Assembly (NCBI RefSeq): GCF_964340395.1
Contig: NC_135570.1
Coordinates: 1,526,001 to 1,590,000 of the forward strand
From: Glandiceps talaboti
Taxonomy: Eukaryota > Hemichordata > Enteropneusta > Spengelidae
Reading direction: 5' to 3'
DNA length: 64,000 nucleotides
In this document: positions 55,601-62,830 of the stretch, one piece after another
Numbering within the stretch: position 1 is the stretch's first letter
Layout: each line of letters begins with the position of its first letter
Program-made: the position numbers and the translations under genes
Notes under the pieces: generated by a model
Databases searched by the model: none
The model's input: only the letters and a program-made list of their open reading frames with translations
What the model was told of the DNA's origin: nothing

Positions 55601-58600
55601 CCACACCGTGTTGTGCATCAACTCAAACTATGCTACAATTCAATGAATACATCTTATAAAAGTTAATAATGTAGAATACAGTCTTATTCTCTCTTAGTTT
55701 CAATGTAGTTATTGCAAAATTACAGTCGTCCCATTCAAATACGTGTGTCTCAGGGTACGGCACACTGCGAAAACCTAGCCACGTGACAACGATCCGAACG
55801 CTAACAAAAATGTTTTTGAGCATAAAAATACACATATATTTACAAACCCCCCGCCCCCCCCCCCAAGTTTTTAGAACTTTGAAAAGTTTACATTGTGATG
55901 GCGACATGGGGCACCGAAAACCCTTCATCCACAGGCGAATCGATAGCTCACTGAAACTCTAAGTACAAGATGTGATTATATACTTGCTAAGTTCATCTGT
56001 AACATGCTAAGACAGTGACCCATCAAGACAATCATTACATACATCATTTTGATTGAATCTGTTGATATACAAAAATGAAGTTCACGTACATCTAGGAACT
56101 CCTCTTCATTTTCAGCCTCCTCCCATAAAGATACCCGAAAATTAATATCCGTGAAGAGAGTGCTAAACGTGATCGCCGTTTCCAATGAATTCTTCGTGCC
56201 TTTCTGATAACAAAAATATGAAATTATCAGTACTCTACCAAAACATAGTTTCAACTGAATACTTTGTGAACACATACAGACAACAAATTTCTTCTTGAAG
56301 AATGTCTCAGAAAGTGTAGGATCTTTACACTATCATATTAACAGAAAAGTTCAATTTTAATTTAACGATTCACTCATAATTTGATATATTGAAAATCATA
56401 ACATTATTCATATTCATTGTGTACTGCAATATCATGAATGGATGTAAATAATAATAGCACTTGTAAAGCACCATTTATCCTAAACGTTCATAGGTTCTGA
56501 ACACGACAAAAGAAATACAAACTTCTAGTGGAAAACACACTAAAAAGAGTCACAAAAAGTCACTGACAATAAAAGAGTCCCATGTAATAGAAAGTACTAA
56601 TGATGAACAAGACTAATAAAAGAATCACTGGTGAAAATCACTTCTAATATAAGAATCACCTTTAATCAAATGGCAAACTAGTTCTAATTTAAATATAAAT
56701 ATAATTTCCACAAACACGAAAAATTACGTTTCTTTTCCTACGTTTAGAATAACTTACCTCAACTGTTGGTGCAAGTACCAACACAACAAACCGTACATCT
56801 GTGCACGTAAAACCAAGGTTTGTTGGTCTCTTCAGACGACCAATTGCTACATGGCGTTTATGTAAATTTTTCAAGCTTGCGCTACATTAAAACGAAATTT
56901 TAAAAAGCTATTATTATTCTATTCCCAAAAACCACAACTAGTACTTCGTAACAGTAAGTCATTTGTATACACTGCACTAAATACAAATAACAAGCCGAAT
57001 GTATCTATATGTCTGTCACTGTGTGTCAAACTGTCTCTGTTGTTTGTATGTATGTATGTATGTATGTATGTATGTATGTATGTATGTATGTATGTATGTA
57101 TGTATGTATGCATGTATGCATGTATGTATGTATGTGTGTGTATGTATGTATGTATGTATGTGTGTATGTATGTATGTATGTATGTATGTATGTATGCATG
57201 TATGCATGTATGTATGTATGTGTATGTATGTATGTATGTATGTATGTATGTATGTATGCATGTATGTATGTATGTATGTATGTATGTATGTGTGTGTATA
57301 TTTGTGTGTGTACATGTATATACATGCTTGGGACTGTGTTATTCTCTTTGTACGTCCACCTCCATGCCTGTATGGTGTAACAAATTTATATAAAAATAAA
57401 TCCATCTACTAATCAAAAACCTGTCATACCACGTTACATCTATAACTGTCCTGACATTATGTGTTCACTGATGTGTATTTGGCAGACGATGTAGCTGCAA
57501 TCAGCCGACGTTCCGTCAACTTTACTCGACCTCCATTAACCTAGACATTACGGTGACATGATAGAAAAGTGCTTTGACCATATAATCTTTTATGCAAGAT
57601 ACAACATTCTGCGCTAAAAAGACGAACTGAAATTTAAGTAATCGGTTACCGTAATCAATCAAGTAAGTATATCAAATAAGGTAGTGTAGTAAGAGACAGA
57701 CAGACAGAGAGACTGAGAGACAGAGAGAGGTCAGAGTTAATGAAAAACATTGCTATTTCTAAAGATGGACACAAAGTGGAGACGAAGAATATAGATGTCT
57801 CAGAATTGAGATTAGAATATCTAATTAGTACCTTATTTACTTACAAGGCACATAACCAACTATCTTCAAAAAACAGACCACCTCCTAGCATGACACTCGA
57901 TTGTAATGTGTTTGTCAACAGTGAACCTACATGAAAATAAAAAGGTAAAAGTAAAATACAATGAACTGTTTATTAGGAGAGTTTTACCAAGGTAAATCAC
58001 ACTCAACGTGAATTAGAACCTCTTGTGTTGGTAATGCATGTTGGAGATATTTCAGACAGTTATGAATGCACTGAAACACTGACTTGTTATAATGTCCCAA
58101 CGATGGCGTTTTTCCCATGAATATATTATATAAGAAAAGGCTACATAGTATACATGCATTTCATGGGATTGTGTCAGATATATGCGGTTTTGAGAATTTT
58201 GTCAAATGCCTATGGAGATTTATTTGTACGTAAAAGGTAATTGAAATATGCCACATACTGAGTATATTCTTGTATTTTTTGAAGTCACCATAATCTGTCT
58301 ATTTTGATATAGTTATACATTTTGCATTATAAAATATGTTTTTACAGTATATTTCCTGTGATAAGTTCTATGCTACTTACTCTATTCTATTCTACTCTAT
58401 TCTTTTCTATTCTATTATATTATATACTATTCTATTCTATTCTATTCTATTCTATTCTATTCTATTCTATTCTATTCTATTCTATTCTATTCTATTCTAT
58501 TCTATTCTATTATATTATATTCTACTCTGTTCTACTCTATTCTATTCTACTCTATTCTATTCTATTCTATTCTATTCTGTTCTGATATGACAATTGAACA

Positions 58601-59684
58601 GTATTAATCTTGAACACCACAGTGACCACAACTGCATGATGTTTGCTTACACGAGTCTTCTGTGAATATTGCCCGTTTGGCTTCTTCTAGTTTTATCGCA
58701 GGTTCATTTTCTATCAACTTTTTTATCATTGGATTGATGACGTCATGTAGGTTAGAGTCAGGGAGGTTAAATAGCACTGTAGCCTCGTTCATGAAGTTTT
58801 TAATGTCTTGCGCAGGGCGAACTTCTCGATGAAAATCACGTTCCTCCAACCTCTGAGGGGAAAAGCACAAAATGGTTTGATGAAATCGTAATGTCAAAGG
58901 TTGGCTGATGAGAAAGTATAGTTATTATATTATTCATCTATACCGTCAATACACATTTGTGTCTAGATATTCGTGTTGTGTTATATGTTAATACTTGATA
59001 ACGCCTTACTTTGTTAAAAACTTATGTAACCCACACTGTAAGCATAGACAGATTATGAAATAAATTACATGTATGCTAATTATCTTTATGGACTGAAATT
59101 GAAATGTTCATTGCTGCTGATAACAGTATTTGTGTTTTAATAGCCTTGTCTAGATGGTTTCATTCATCACAATATCACCTGATTAAGATTAACTGTTAAT
59201 ATATATATATATATATGAATTGCTAAATTCTGTAATAACATAGTCTCCTTAGTTTTATATTAAATTTGTAATGTAACTTTGAATGACTTGTACCAGTGAT
59301 CCACAATGTCAAATGACAATATCTAATATCAACTATTTACATCTATGTATTTATAACATCTTCATTACCAGCATCCGGTATTAATAGACTTTCATGTCGG
59401 ATCATGAGTCGACAGTTTTATATGTCGACTTATCTGACAATAGAGCTTCGATATGATTGAAATGACTACTTTATCGATTTGTAGATAGTAAATACTAATT
59501 CATAATATATGTTACACACTGTCAGTAGTGTACACACTCTTTATTCCTGAAACGTCAGCTATTTTATAACTTTATTGGACAGATGACTTTTGATGTGTAC
59601 AAGTTTAAGTAAATACAATGTGTACTCTGTATGAAAAGTTACAATAACCAAATCATAATGCAACTATTAAACTACTATTTATTT

Positions 59685-59736
<52 letters not shown>

Positions 59737-60426
59737 TTGTTAGCTAAGCGAAGGGAATGTGTTGGTGTGTAACTTTACAGAAGGTCGTGGATGTAGGCTG
59801 GAGGTTTGTCATTGTGAGCTTTTTATGTTAGGAGGGGGACTTTGTCGTGTATTCTGAAGTGAACTGGCAACCAGTGTAGAGTTTGAAGGATATGTAAAAT
59901 ATGAGTGAACTTGCTTGAGGAAGTGGTTTTTACAACGACATATCAAATTTATCAAATATTTGGCTCACCTGTCTGTTTGTATGTATTAGCATAGATCGCT
60001 TCATGTCAGCTATACCCCTAACCAACTGCTTCACCTTCCGCCATCCTCCTAAACAACACAACCAAATAAAAAGATTAACAATAATACATTTTGGCATGGC
60101 CTGCCAATACCTTTAACTGTTGCGATGCGAAGGTCACCTTTTATACTTCTAAACTCCGAATATTTATGCGTAAAGGTATTAATTACATTCTCTGACCAAC
60201 AAAATGACTTGAGGTTATTATCAATGTAACGATATCCTATCATATCTGTACATTATAAACCATTCTGTATATCACATTGATATCACATTAATACCAATAC
60301 GTATAAGCTGCAATACAAGTACATATCACATTAATATCAATACTTACTACCTACAATACGAGTGCATACGTTTGTCGTCTGTAAGATGCAGACATTCGTG
60401 CCACGCTCAGCCAGCATCCATCGTAC
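43400..60426 (-). CDS. SLC4A11-like: SLC4A11-like solute carrier (bicarbonate transporter superfamily), 17-exon gene model, 3' end incomplete
   Basis: Seen: 17 minus-strand segments with GT donors and AG acceptors whose phases join without a break, giving about 794 codons. In order they carry a cytoplasmic band-3-type domain, the pre-membrane stretch [11 protein letters not shown], the first membrane span ([18 protein letters not shown]), [30 protein letters not shown], a glycosylatable loop, [42 protein letters not shown] and [14 protein letters not shown]. Known: these motifs track human SLC4A11 along its length; members of that family are plasma-membrane carriers linked to H+/OH-, ammonia, water or (disputed) borate transport, with a 14-span fold. 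Inferred: a one-to-one SLC4A11-type orthologue; substrate cannot be read here. Human SLC4A11 is about 875-918 residues, so the missing parts are probably a short N-terminus and about 20-25 C-terminal residues. No stop or frameshift interrupts the model, so it looks functional. Introns run from 302 to 3351 bp. Confidence 0.93.
43640..43858. repeat. 78-bp tandem repeat, about 2.6 copies, in intron 16
   Basis: GTCTTCGACACAAGATCTCC recurs at 43,721 and 43,799; the first copy is partial and diverged. Open frames across it on both strands arise because 78 is a multiple of three. Confidence 0.9.
43882..44191 (+). other. GC-richer segment, possible plus-strand exons or promoter fragment
   Basis: AAGATGGCGGAC at 43,890 is a good YY1-like and start-codon context, but that frame stops after 15 codons. 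A second ATG (43,921) opens [18 protein letters not shown] and runs to a GTTAGT donor. A further stretch ends in CCACAG/GTAAGT at 44,193. No product recognised. It lies inside intron 16 of the transporter, opposite strand. It could be an unrelated nested gene, a gene fragment or a repeat. Confidence 0.25.
44141..44425. repeat. 143-bp tandem duplication in intron 16
   Basis: TCCGAGCAGGGAAGTTCTCG begins at 44,141 and again at 44,284. The copies stay alike through CCCCATGGCAACGCAGTTT and AAACTACGTT. The first copy keeps a consensus donor (CAG/GTAAGT); the second has ATG/TAAGT instead. Confidence 0.93.
45172..45367 (-). CDS. SLC4A11-like: SLC4A11-like exon 16
   Basis: Acceptor TTTTTTAG and donor GTACGT; 196 bp, phase 2 in and 0 out. 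It encodes [40 protein letters not shown] and [31 protein letters not shown] and GNQ are conserved SLC4A11 positions around TM10-TM12. Confidence 0.96.
46063..46236 (-). CDS. SLC4A11-like: SLC4A11-like exon 15
   Basis: Acceptor TTTGCACAG and donor GTAAGA; 174 bp, phase 2-2. It reads [40 protein letters not shown] and [29 protein letters not shown]-like and SP.HVR.LA.VEERV are the strongest SLC4A11 matches in the window. Confidence 0.97.
46325..46425. repeat. (CTGT)n-(GTAT)n microsatellite in intron 14
   Basis: CTGT units surround a short GTAT block. It lies upstream of exon 15 in the direction of transcription. Confidence 0.95.
46645..46813 (-). CDS. SLC4A11-like: SLC4A11-like exon 14
   Basis: Acceptor TTATTAACAG and donor GTAAGT; 169 bp, phase 1 in and 2 out. 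It encodes [36 protein letters not shown] and SIVNSPENK. The FF.EQN..A.LVN.PEN signature of SLC4 proteins is present with an M-E-H-N variant. The open frame continues upstream of the acceptor through the whole minisatellite, so a longer alternative 5' end is possible. Confidence 0.95.
46834..47463. repeat. 30-bp minisatellite, about 21 copies, in intron 13
   Basis: Unit on the plus strand is close to ATTAAGAACTGACAAGGATA plus GGGATATYGG, repeated in strict 30-bp register. Variants (CACCAG for TATCGG, AGAG for AGAA, AATGGG for ATAGGG) recur in order and make a higher-order pattern. The minus strand stays open in frame with exon 14, encoding a decapeptide repeat such as [10 protein letters not shown]. 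The array starts about 20 bp upstream of the exon 14 acceptor. Confidence 0.97.
47785..47891 (-). CDS. SLC4A11-like: SLC4A11-like exon 13
   Basis: Acceptor CCCAATAG and donor GTGAGT; 107 bp, phase 2 in and 1 out. It reads [20 protein letters not shown], then [19 protein letters not shown]....RE.LS..AL.I.V is shared with human SLC4A11. The 971-bp intron after it contains the 30-bp minisatellite. Confidence 0.95.
48781..49030 (-). CDS. SLC4A11-like: SLC4A11-like exon 12, glycosylated extracellular loop
   Basis: Acceptor ACGTTTCAG and donor GTAAAG; 250 bp, phase 1 in and 2 out. The first part is a hydrophilic loop with five N-X-S/T sequons (NYT, NIS, NDT, NIT, NTT) and three cysteines. It is followed by a hydrophobic span [19 protein letters not shown] and RFKRS. 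The human protein has its N-glycosylated extracellular loop at the same place, ending YQFKKS. Confidence 0.95.
49525..49566. repeat. CAGG/CAGA/TAGA degenerate repeat in intron 11
   Basis: Short imperfect tetranucleotide run about 25 bp past the exon 11 donor. Confidence 0.85.
49592..49798 (-). CDS. SLC4A11-like: SLC4A11-like exon 11, membrane domain
   Basis: Acceptor TCCTTTCAG and donor GTAAGT; 207 bp, phase 1-1. It encodes [20 protein letters not shown], a hydrophobic span, then [20 protein letters not shown]. The FY..Y...G and KRST.E...LFIS pattern of human SLC4A11 is recognisable. Covers roughly TM4-TM5. Confidence 0.95.
50192..50305 (-). CDS. SLC4A11-like: SLC4A11-like exon 10, TM2-TM3 core motif
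   Basis: Acceptor TACTGCAG and donor GTATGA; 114 bp, phase 1-1. It reads [20 protein letters not shown] and [17 protein letters not shown]. The GQPL...TAPLAL pattern is the most conserved SLC4/SLC26-type core element, where TM3 contributes to the substrate site. Human SLC4A11 has SGQPLVILLTTAPLALYIQ at this place. Confidence 0.96.
50428..50632. mobile_element. Dispersed repeat family 3, copy 3, in intron 9
   Basis: CTTGTGGGTAAACAC, ATTTTGGGTCCGCAC, AAGATTTCAACTC and CAGTTACAGCTAGTGCA follow in the same order as the copies at 18,542 and 28,251. Most diverged of the three; the middle is not expanded. Confidence 0.72.
51180..51503. mobile_element. Foldback-type dispersed repeat, family 4, copy 2, in intron 9
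   Basis: Begins CCATGCATAAGC, carries CCTGGTCGTTCTACG and ends in a foldback. ATTCATTCAGCC...GAAAATACG near 51,375-51,399 is complementary to CGTATTTTCCTTGGCTGAACG near 51,450, and the pairing extends outward through AATAATTATTATT. An inner near-palindrome surrounds CTCGTCTAGCGACTCG. Confidence 0.82.
52280..52640. repeat. (CA)n, (CAGT)n and (CTGT)n arrays in intron 9
   Basis: About 35 CA units, a short unique spacer, about 165 bp of CAGT with three TTCAGT interruptions, then about 80 bp of CTGT. The Ser-Val-Ser-Gln and Cys-Leu-Ser-Val open frames over it are artefacts. Confidence 0.98.
53110..53455. mobile_element. Foldback-type dispersed repeat, family 4, copy 3, in intron 9
   Basis: Same order of blocks as at 51,180: CAATGCACAAGC, CCTGGTCGTTCTACGTC, TTCATTCAGC, a GTCACTACGA...TCGTAGTGAC hairpin and CTTCCTTGGCTGAACGAAGA. 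An extra tandem copy of the CTACGTCACGACAACG segment is present, and a C-run lies in the loop side. Confidence 0.82.
53657..53782 (-). CDS. SLC4A11-like: SLC4A11-like exon 9, first membrane span
   Basis: Acceptor ATTTTTAG and donor GTAAGA; 126 bp, phase 1-1. It encodes a hydrophobic span, [20 protein letters not shown], then [23 protein letters not shown]-like and G.LND.NT are SLC4A11 signatures of TM1 and the following turn. The next intron is the longest in the gene (3351 bp) and repeat-rich. Confidence 0.95.
54375..54456 (-). CDS. SLC4A11-like: SLC4A11-like exon 8, pre-membrane segment
   Basis: Acceptor TTTTACAG and donor GTAAGA; 82 bp, phase 0 in and 1 out. It reads [18 protein letters not shown] then [17 protein letters not shown] and the R..Y..DF.DG pattern are conserved in SLC4A11 and lie just before the first membrane span in all SLC4 proteins. 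Confidence 0.93.
54762..54784 (+). mobile_element. Possible SINE/LINE 3' tail remnant
   Basis: ATCGCTATATAAATTATTATT resembles the GCGCTATATAA plus ATT-tail end of the SINE elsewhere in the window. Only the tail is recognisable. Confidence 0.4.
54866..55159. mobile_element. 293-bp element with 21-bp terminal inverted repeats, in intron 7
   Basis: CCGGTTCCAAGATGCATTGC (plus G) at 54,866-54,886 is exactly complementary to 55,139-55,159. The inside has no coding capacity. Target duplications are unclear. One copy only in this window. Confidence 0.7.
55430..55540 (-). CDS. SLC4A11-like: SLC4A11-like exon 7, linker to the membrane domain
   Basis: Acceptor TTCTGCAG and donor GTAAGT; 111 bp, phase 0-0. 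It encodes [14 protein letters not shown], then the basic VRNVVRRRE and a polar tail ending QADT. In the family this linker is variable, so the call rests on position, clean splice sites and phase rather than residue identity. The arginine cluster may face the membrane surface. Confidence 0.82.
56090..56203 (-). CDS. SLC4A11-like: SLC4A11-like exon 6, cytoplasmic domain
   Basis: Acceptor TTATCAG and donor GTACGT frame a 114-bp, phase 0-0 exon. It reads [20 protein letters not shown], continuing to [18 protein letters not shown]. It matches the human stretch with TFATMFSDIAFRQKLLE and TEEEF, helices ending the cytoplasmic domain. The acidic run EEAENEEE is more acidic than its human counterpart. 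Confidence 0.92.
56758..56881 (-). CDS. SLC4A11-like: SLC4A11-like exon 5, cytoplasmic domain
   Basis: Donor GTAAGT follows 56758; acceptor TAATGTAG gives 56881, and an AG five bases inside is a same-frame-incompatible alternative I did not use. It encodes [19 protein letters not shown] and [15 protein letters not shown]. The patterns KRHV, RL.RP and VRFV.LVLAP are shared with human SLC4A11 and mark the core of the cytoplasmic domain. 124 bp, phase 2 in and 0 out. Confidence 0.93.
57040..57302. repeat. (GTAT)n array with GCAT and GTGT variants, in intron 4
   Basis: About 260 bp of GTAT with regularly spaced GCAT/GTGT variants. Two GCATGTATGCAT blocks about 85 bp apart suggest internal duplication. 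Tyr/His/Cys-rich open frames are artefacts. Confidence 0.97.
57845..57926 (-). CDS. SLC4A11-like: SLC4A11-like exon 4, cytoplasmic domain
   Basis: Acceptor TTTCATGTAG precedes 57926 and donor GTAAGT follows 57845. The 82-bp exon reads [20 protein letters not shown] then DSWLCAF, with both split codons supplied by neighbouring exons (phases 1 and 2). SWLC is shared with human SLC4A11, where it is the start of a core beta strand. Too short to be found by ORF length; found by phase and motif. Confidence 0.88.
58378..58583. repeat. (TTCTA)n pentanucleotide array in intron 3
   Basis: About 40 TTCTA units with TTATA and CTCTA variants at both ends. It ends about 68 bp from the exon 3 donor. Confidence 0.97.
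58651..58852 (-). CDS. SLC4A11-like: SLC4A11-like exon 3, cytoplasmic domain
   Basis: Acceptor CCCCTCAG ends at 58853 and donor GTAAGC occupies 58645-58650; 202 bp, phase 0 in and 1 out. It encodes [20 protein letters not shown], then a leucine-rich helical stretch and [12 protein letters not shown]. This lines up with the human segment running from KNFKEEIR to AMLFTDAG, part of the band-3 cytoplasmic (EIIA-like) fold. A (TTCTA)n array in the next intron begins only about 66 bp beyond the donor. Confidence 0.9.
59688..59737. repeat. (CAAT)n microsatellite in intron 2
   Basis: About 12 CAAT units, the same motif class as the GATT arrays at 25.3 kb and 32.3 kb but opposite orientation. Confidence 0.96.
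59969..60048 (-). CDS. SLC4A11-like: SLC4A11-like exon 2, cytoplasmic domain
   Basis: Acceptor AG at 60049-60050 and donor GTGAGC just below 59969; 80 bp, phase 1 in and phase 0 out. It reads [20 protein letters not shown] then HTNRQ. The last part resembles the VLLHTSRK stretch of human SLC4A11, at the start of the structured cytoplasmic domain. Only one of three frames is open. Confidence 0.75.
60351..60426 (-). CDS. SLC4A11-like: SLC4A11-like exon 1 (tentative N-terminal exon)
   Basis: Acceptor AG at 60427-60428 and donor GTAGTA at 60345-60350. It reads [20 protein letters not shown] and ends in phase 1, which fits exon 2 exactly. An in-frame ATG lies four codons in, so this may be the start exon or an internal one; the frame stays open a further 12 codons upstream. 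The N-terminus of this family is poorly conserved, so similarity cannot confirm it. It is kept on phase, splice sites and proximity (302-bp intron). Confidence 0.45.
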
Positions 60427-60844
60427 CTGATAGGGCTGAACAACAGGACGTATCTTACAGTCTTATAATTTTCATATTATACATATTTGATACAACGAGG
60501 CAATATATTGTTACATCACTCAAGTAGGTACACATACCAAAGGGTGAATTAAAAATGCTGTTTCTATTAAAATAATAAAAATTTGCTGATGGCTTTACTA
60601 CAATGTCATTTTTTCAGTATTATATTTTGATGTCATCAAACCAAGCACTATCGTTGCCGAAGACTTCTGAAATGAAAAGACTTCACTGATAAGGATTTTA
60701 TCAAATATGCAGACAATCACCTTTATTTTACATTAGTGGACATTAGATATATTGAGATACCATTACCGTACTGTAGATTTGAACCCTGGAATAAAATTCA
60801 TATGACACTGGGTCAAAGTTCACTCTGTAACCTAGTAGGATTAT

Positions 60845-61174
60845 TAAAGTGGTCATATGGGTATTTATTTTAGATTTTTAATTAAAATTTTTTATCATGG
60901 CTTCCTACTTGAAAAAATCAGTGTGAAACAACATTGACTAAGTGTTTGTAACTACATACATTGCAAAAAGCTAAAACGTGTAAAATATTGTTATTGTACA
61001 TACAAAAACAAACATTTTACACATTGTATCAGTCTTTTGCAATTTATTGAGTTACAAACACAGACTTGGTCAATGTTGTTTCACGTTTAATTTTTCAAGC
61101 AGGACGCCATGATGAAAATATTTAATTAAAAATCCAAATTAAATACCAAATCCTCATCCATATGGCCACACTAA
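60845..61174. mobile_element. 330-bp foldback element (long inverted repeat)
   Basis: The two arms, each about 150 bp, are complementary almost end to end. Shared blocks include GGTCATATGG/GGCCATATGG, ATTTTTAATTAAA, ATCATGGC, GAAACAACATTGAC and GTTTGTAACT. They flank a loop of about 20-30 bp rich in CA. No coding capacity. It lies about 420 bp upstream of the first modelled exon of the transporter. Confidence 0.88.
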
Positions 61175-61586
61175 GAACTAACTGCTGTGTGGTTGCTATT
61201 CCGAAAGGTTCCCGGTTGCTGACTATATACCATATTGACATATATATTTAATGAGATGCTAGAAACCAAATACATGTGATATGACACTGTTTACGATGAA
61301 ATAAATGTCTGCTTTTGGATGTTTTATGATATCAACAATTGTTGTATTATGTTGTATGTAATATTCAAGGCCATGTGTGGGTCGCCATTTACGTGTATTC
61401 AACATCATGTATTGGAATTCCCTCAAGGACGACAACGTTAGAAAGAGATGCTTTTATATGTCAAGGCCTTCATTTGGTATGACTACTATATTTGAATTTC
61501 CAGAAATCTTTGAAAAAATACACCAATTCTGAGGGGGAAGAAATAAATAGCACGACAAAGAAAGGCAGAGACATAGCGAAATAGGC

Positions 61587-61596
61587 AGAGGGACAG

Positions 61597-61695
<99 letters not shown>

Positions 61696-61697
61696 GG
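61587..61697. repeat. (CAGA)n array
   Basis: About 26 CAGA units with CGGA/GGGA variants at the left edge. Cys-Leu-Ser-Val open frames on the minus strand are artefacts. Confidence 0.98.
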
Positions 61698-62483
61698 CGG
61701 AGACGGGCATACTGTGGGGGATAGAGAAGGGATGTATGTTGTGGAATTGCTGCCGTCGATATATGTCGGTCATAGCTGTCAAACATTCTATTACACTGCA
61801 TCTGTCTAAAACATAATGGCATGCCCTGGAGCAGTCGACTCTCAATTTCCAAAACAGTCCGTCTAGAAATTACTCAGAAAGAAGCCGAAAGCATGAAATA
61901 CGGTAATAGTGAATACATGGTGACAGGGATCAGTGAACCCAATTCATAAAGACAGGTGATAAAATTAATACATACATTACTTGTAAATATATTTATTGCA
62001 AATGGAGTCAAGATTGAAAAAGCTTGTTATAAGGAAATGAAATAGTCAGCATGTATCGTGTAGACACTTACATCCATTTAAATGTCAATCAACCAACCAG
62101 TATGGCTCCTGTCCTTCTCATACATTTAAAAGATTACTTTAAACTGTCAAAAGATCACATAGGGAAAATTGGAGTACTAACGCCTTTTAACTGGTTCAAA
62201 AGGTGATACAGAAGTGTAGGGGTTTTCGTTTGTAATAATTCTCTAAATTGTAAACCTAGTCAGAAATGATGAATTGAAGTAGAGTAAGACAGATAGAAGT
62301 ACAATCTAGACAAACTCGCCATTTTTAGTTTTAATAGAACGCGAATGACCGAGCGAAAATGTGCTGATAACATTATCCAATTATTAAATCCCTGATTGAT
62401 TTTGTGATTTCTTCTACTAAATAATCACATTTGGCATGGGAAAATGTGCCAAACAGTAACTTATATACAGTCCTACTAGTTGT

Positions 62484-62830
62484 ACCTAGTATAGTAGATG
62501 TACCCAGTATAGTAGTTGTACCCAGTATAGTAGCTGTACCCAGTATAGTAGATGTACCCAGTATAGTAGTTGTACCCAGTATAGCAGTTGGACCCTGTAT
62601 AGTAGCTGTACCCAGTATAGTAGTTGGACCCAGTATAGTAGCTGTACCCAGTATAGTAGTTGTACCCAGTATAGTAGCTGTACCCAGTATAGTAATTGGA
62701 CCCTGTATAGTAGCTGTACCCAGTATAGTAGTTGGACCCAGTATAGTAGCTGTACCCAGTATAGTAGTTGTACCCAGTATAGTAGCTGTACCCAGTATAG
62801 TAATTGGACCCAGTATAGTAGCTGTACCCA
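62484..62830. repeat. 18-bp minisatellite, about 19 copies
   Basis: Unit GTAGTTGTACCCAGTATA in 18-bp register, with the fifth-sixth bases and GTACCC/GGACCC varying. Variants recur with a six-unit (108-bp) period. The array is open in one plus frame and two minus frames, so long open frames alone are no evidence for a gene. Confidence 0.97.
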
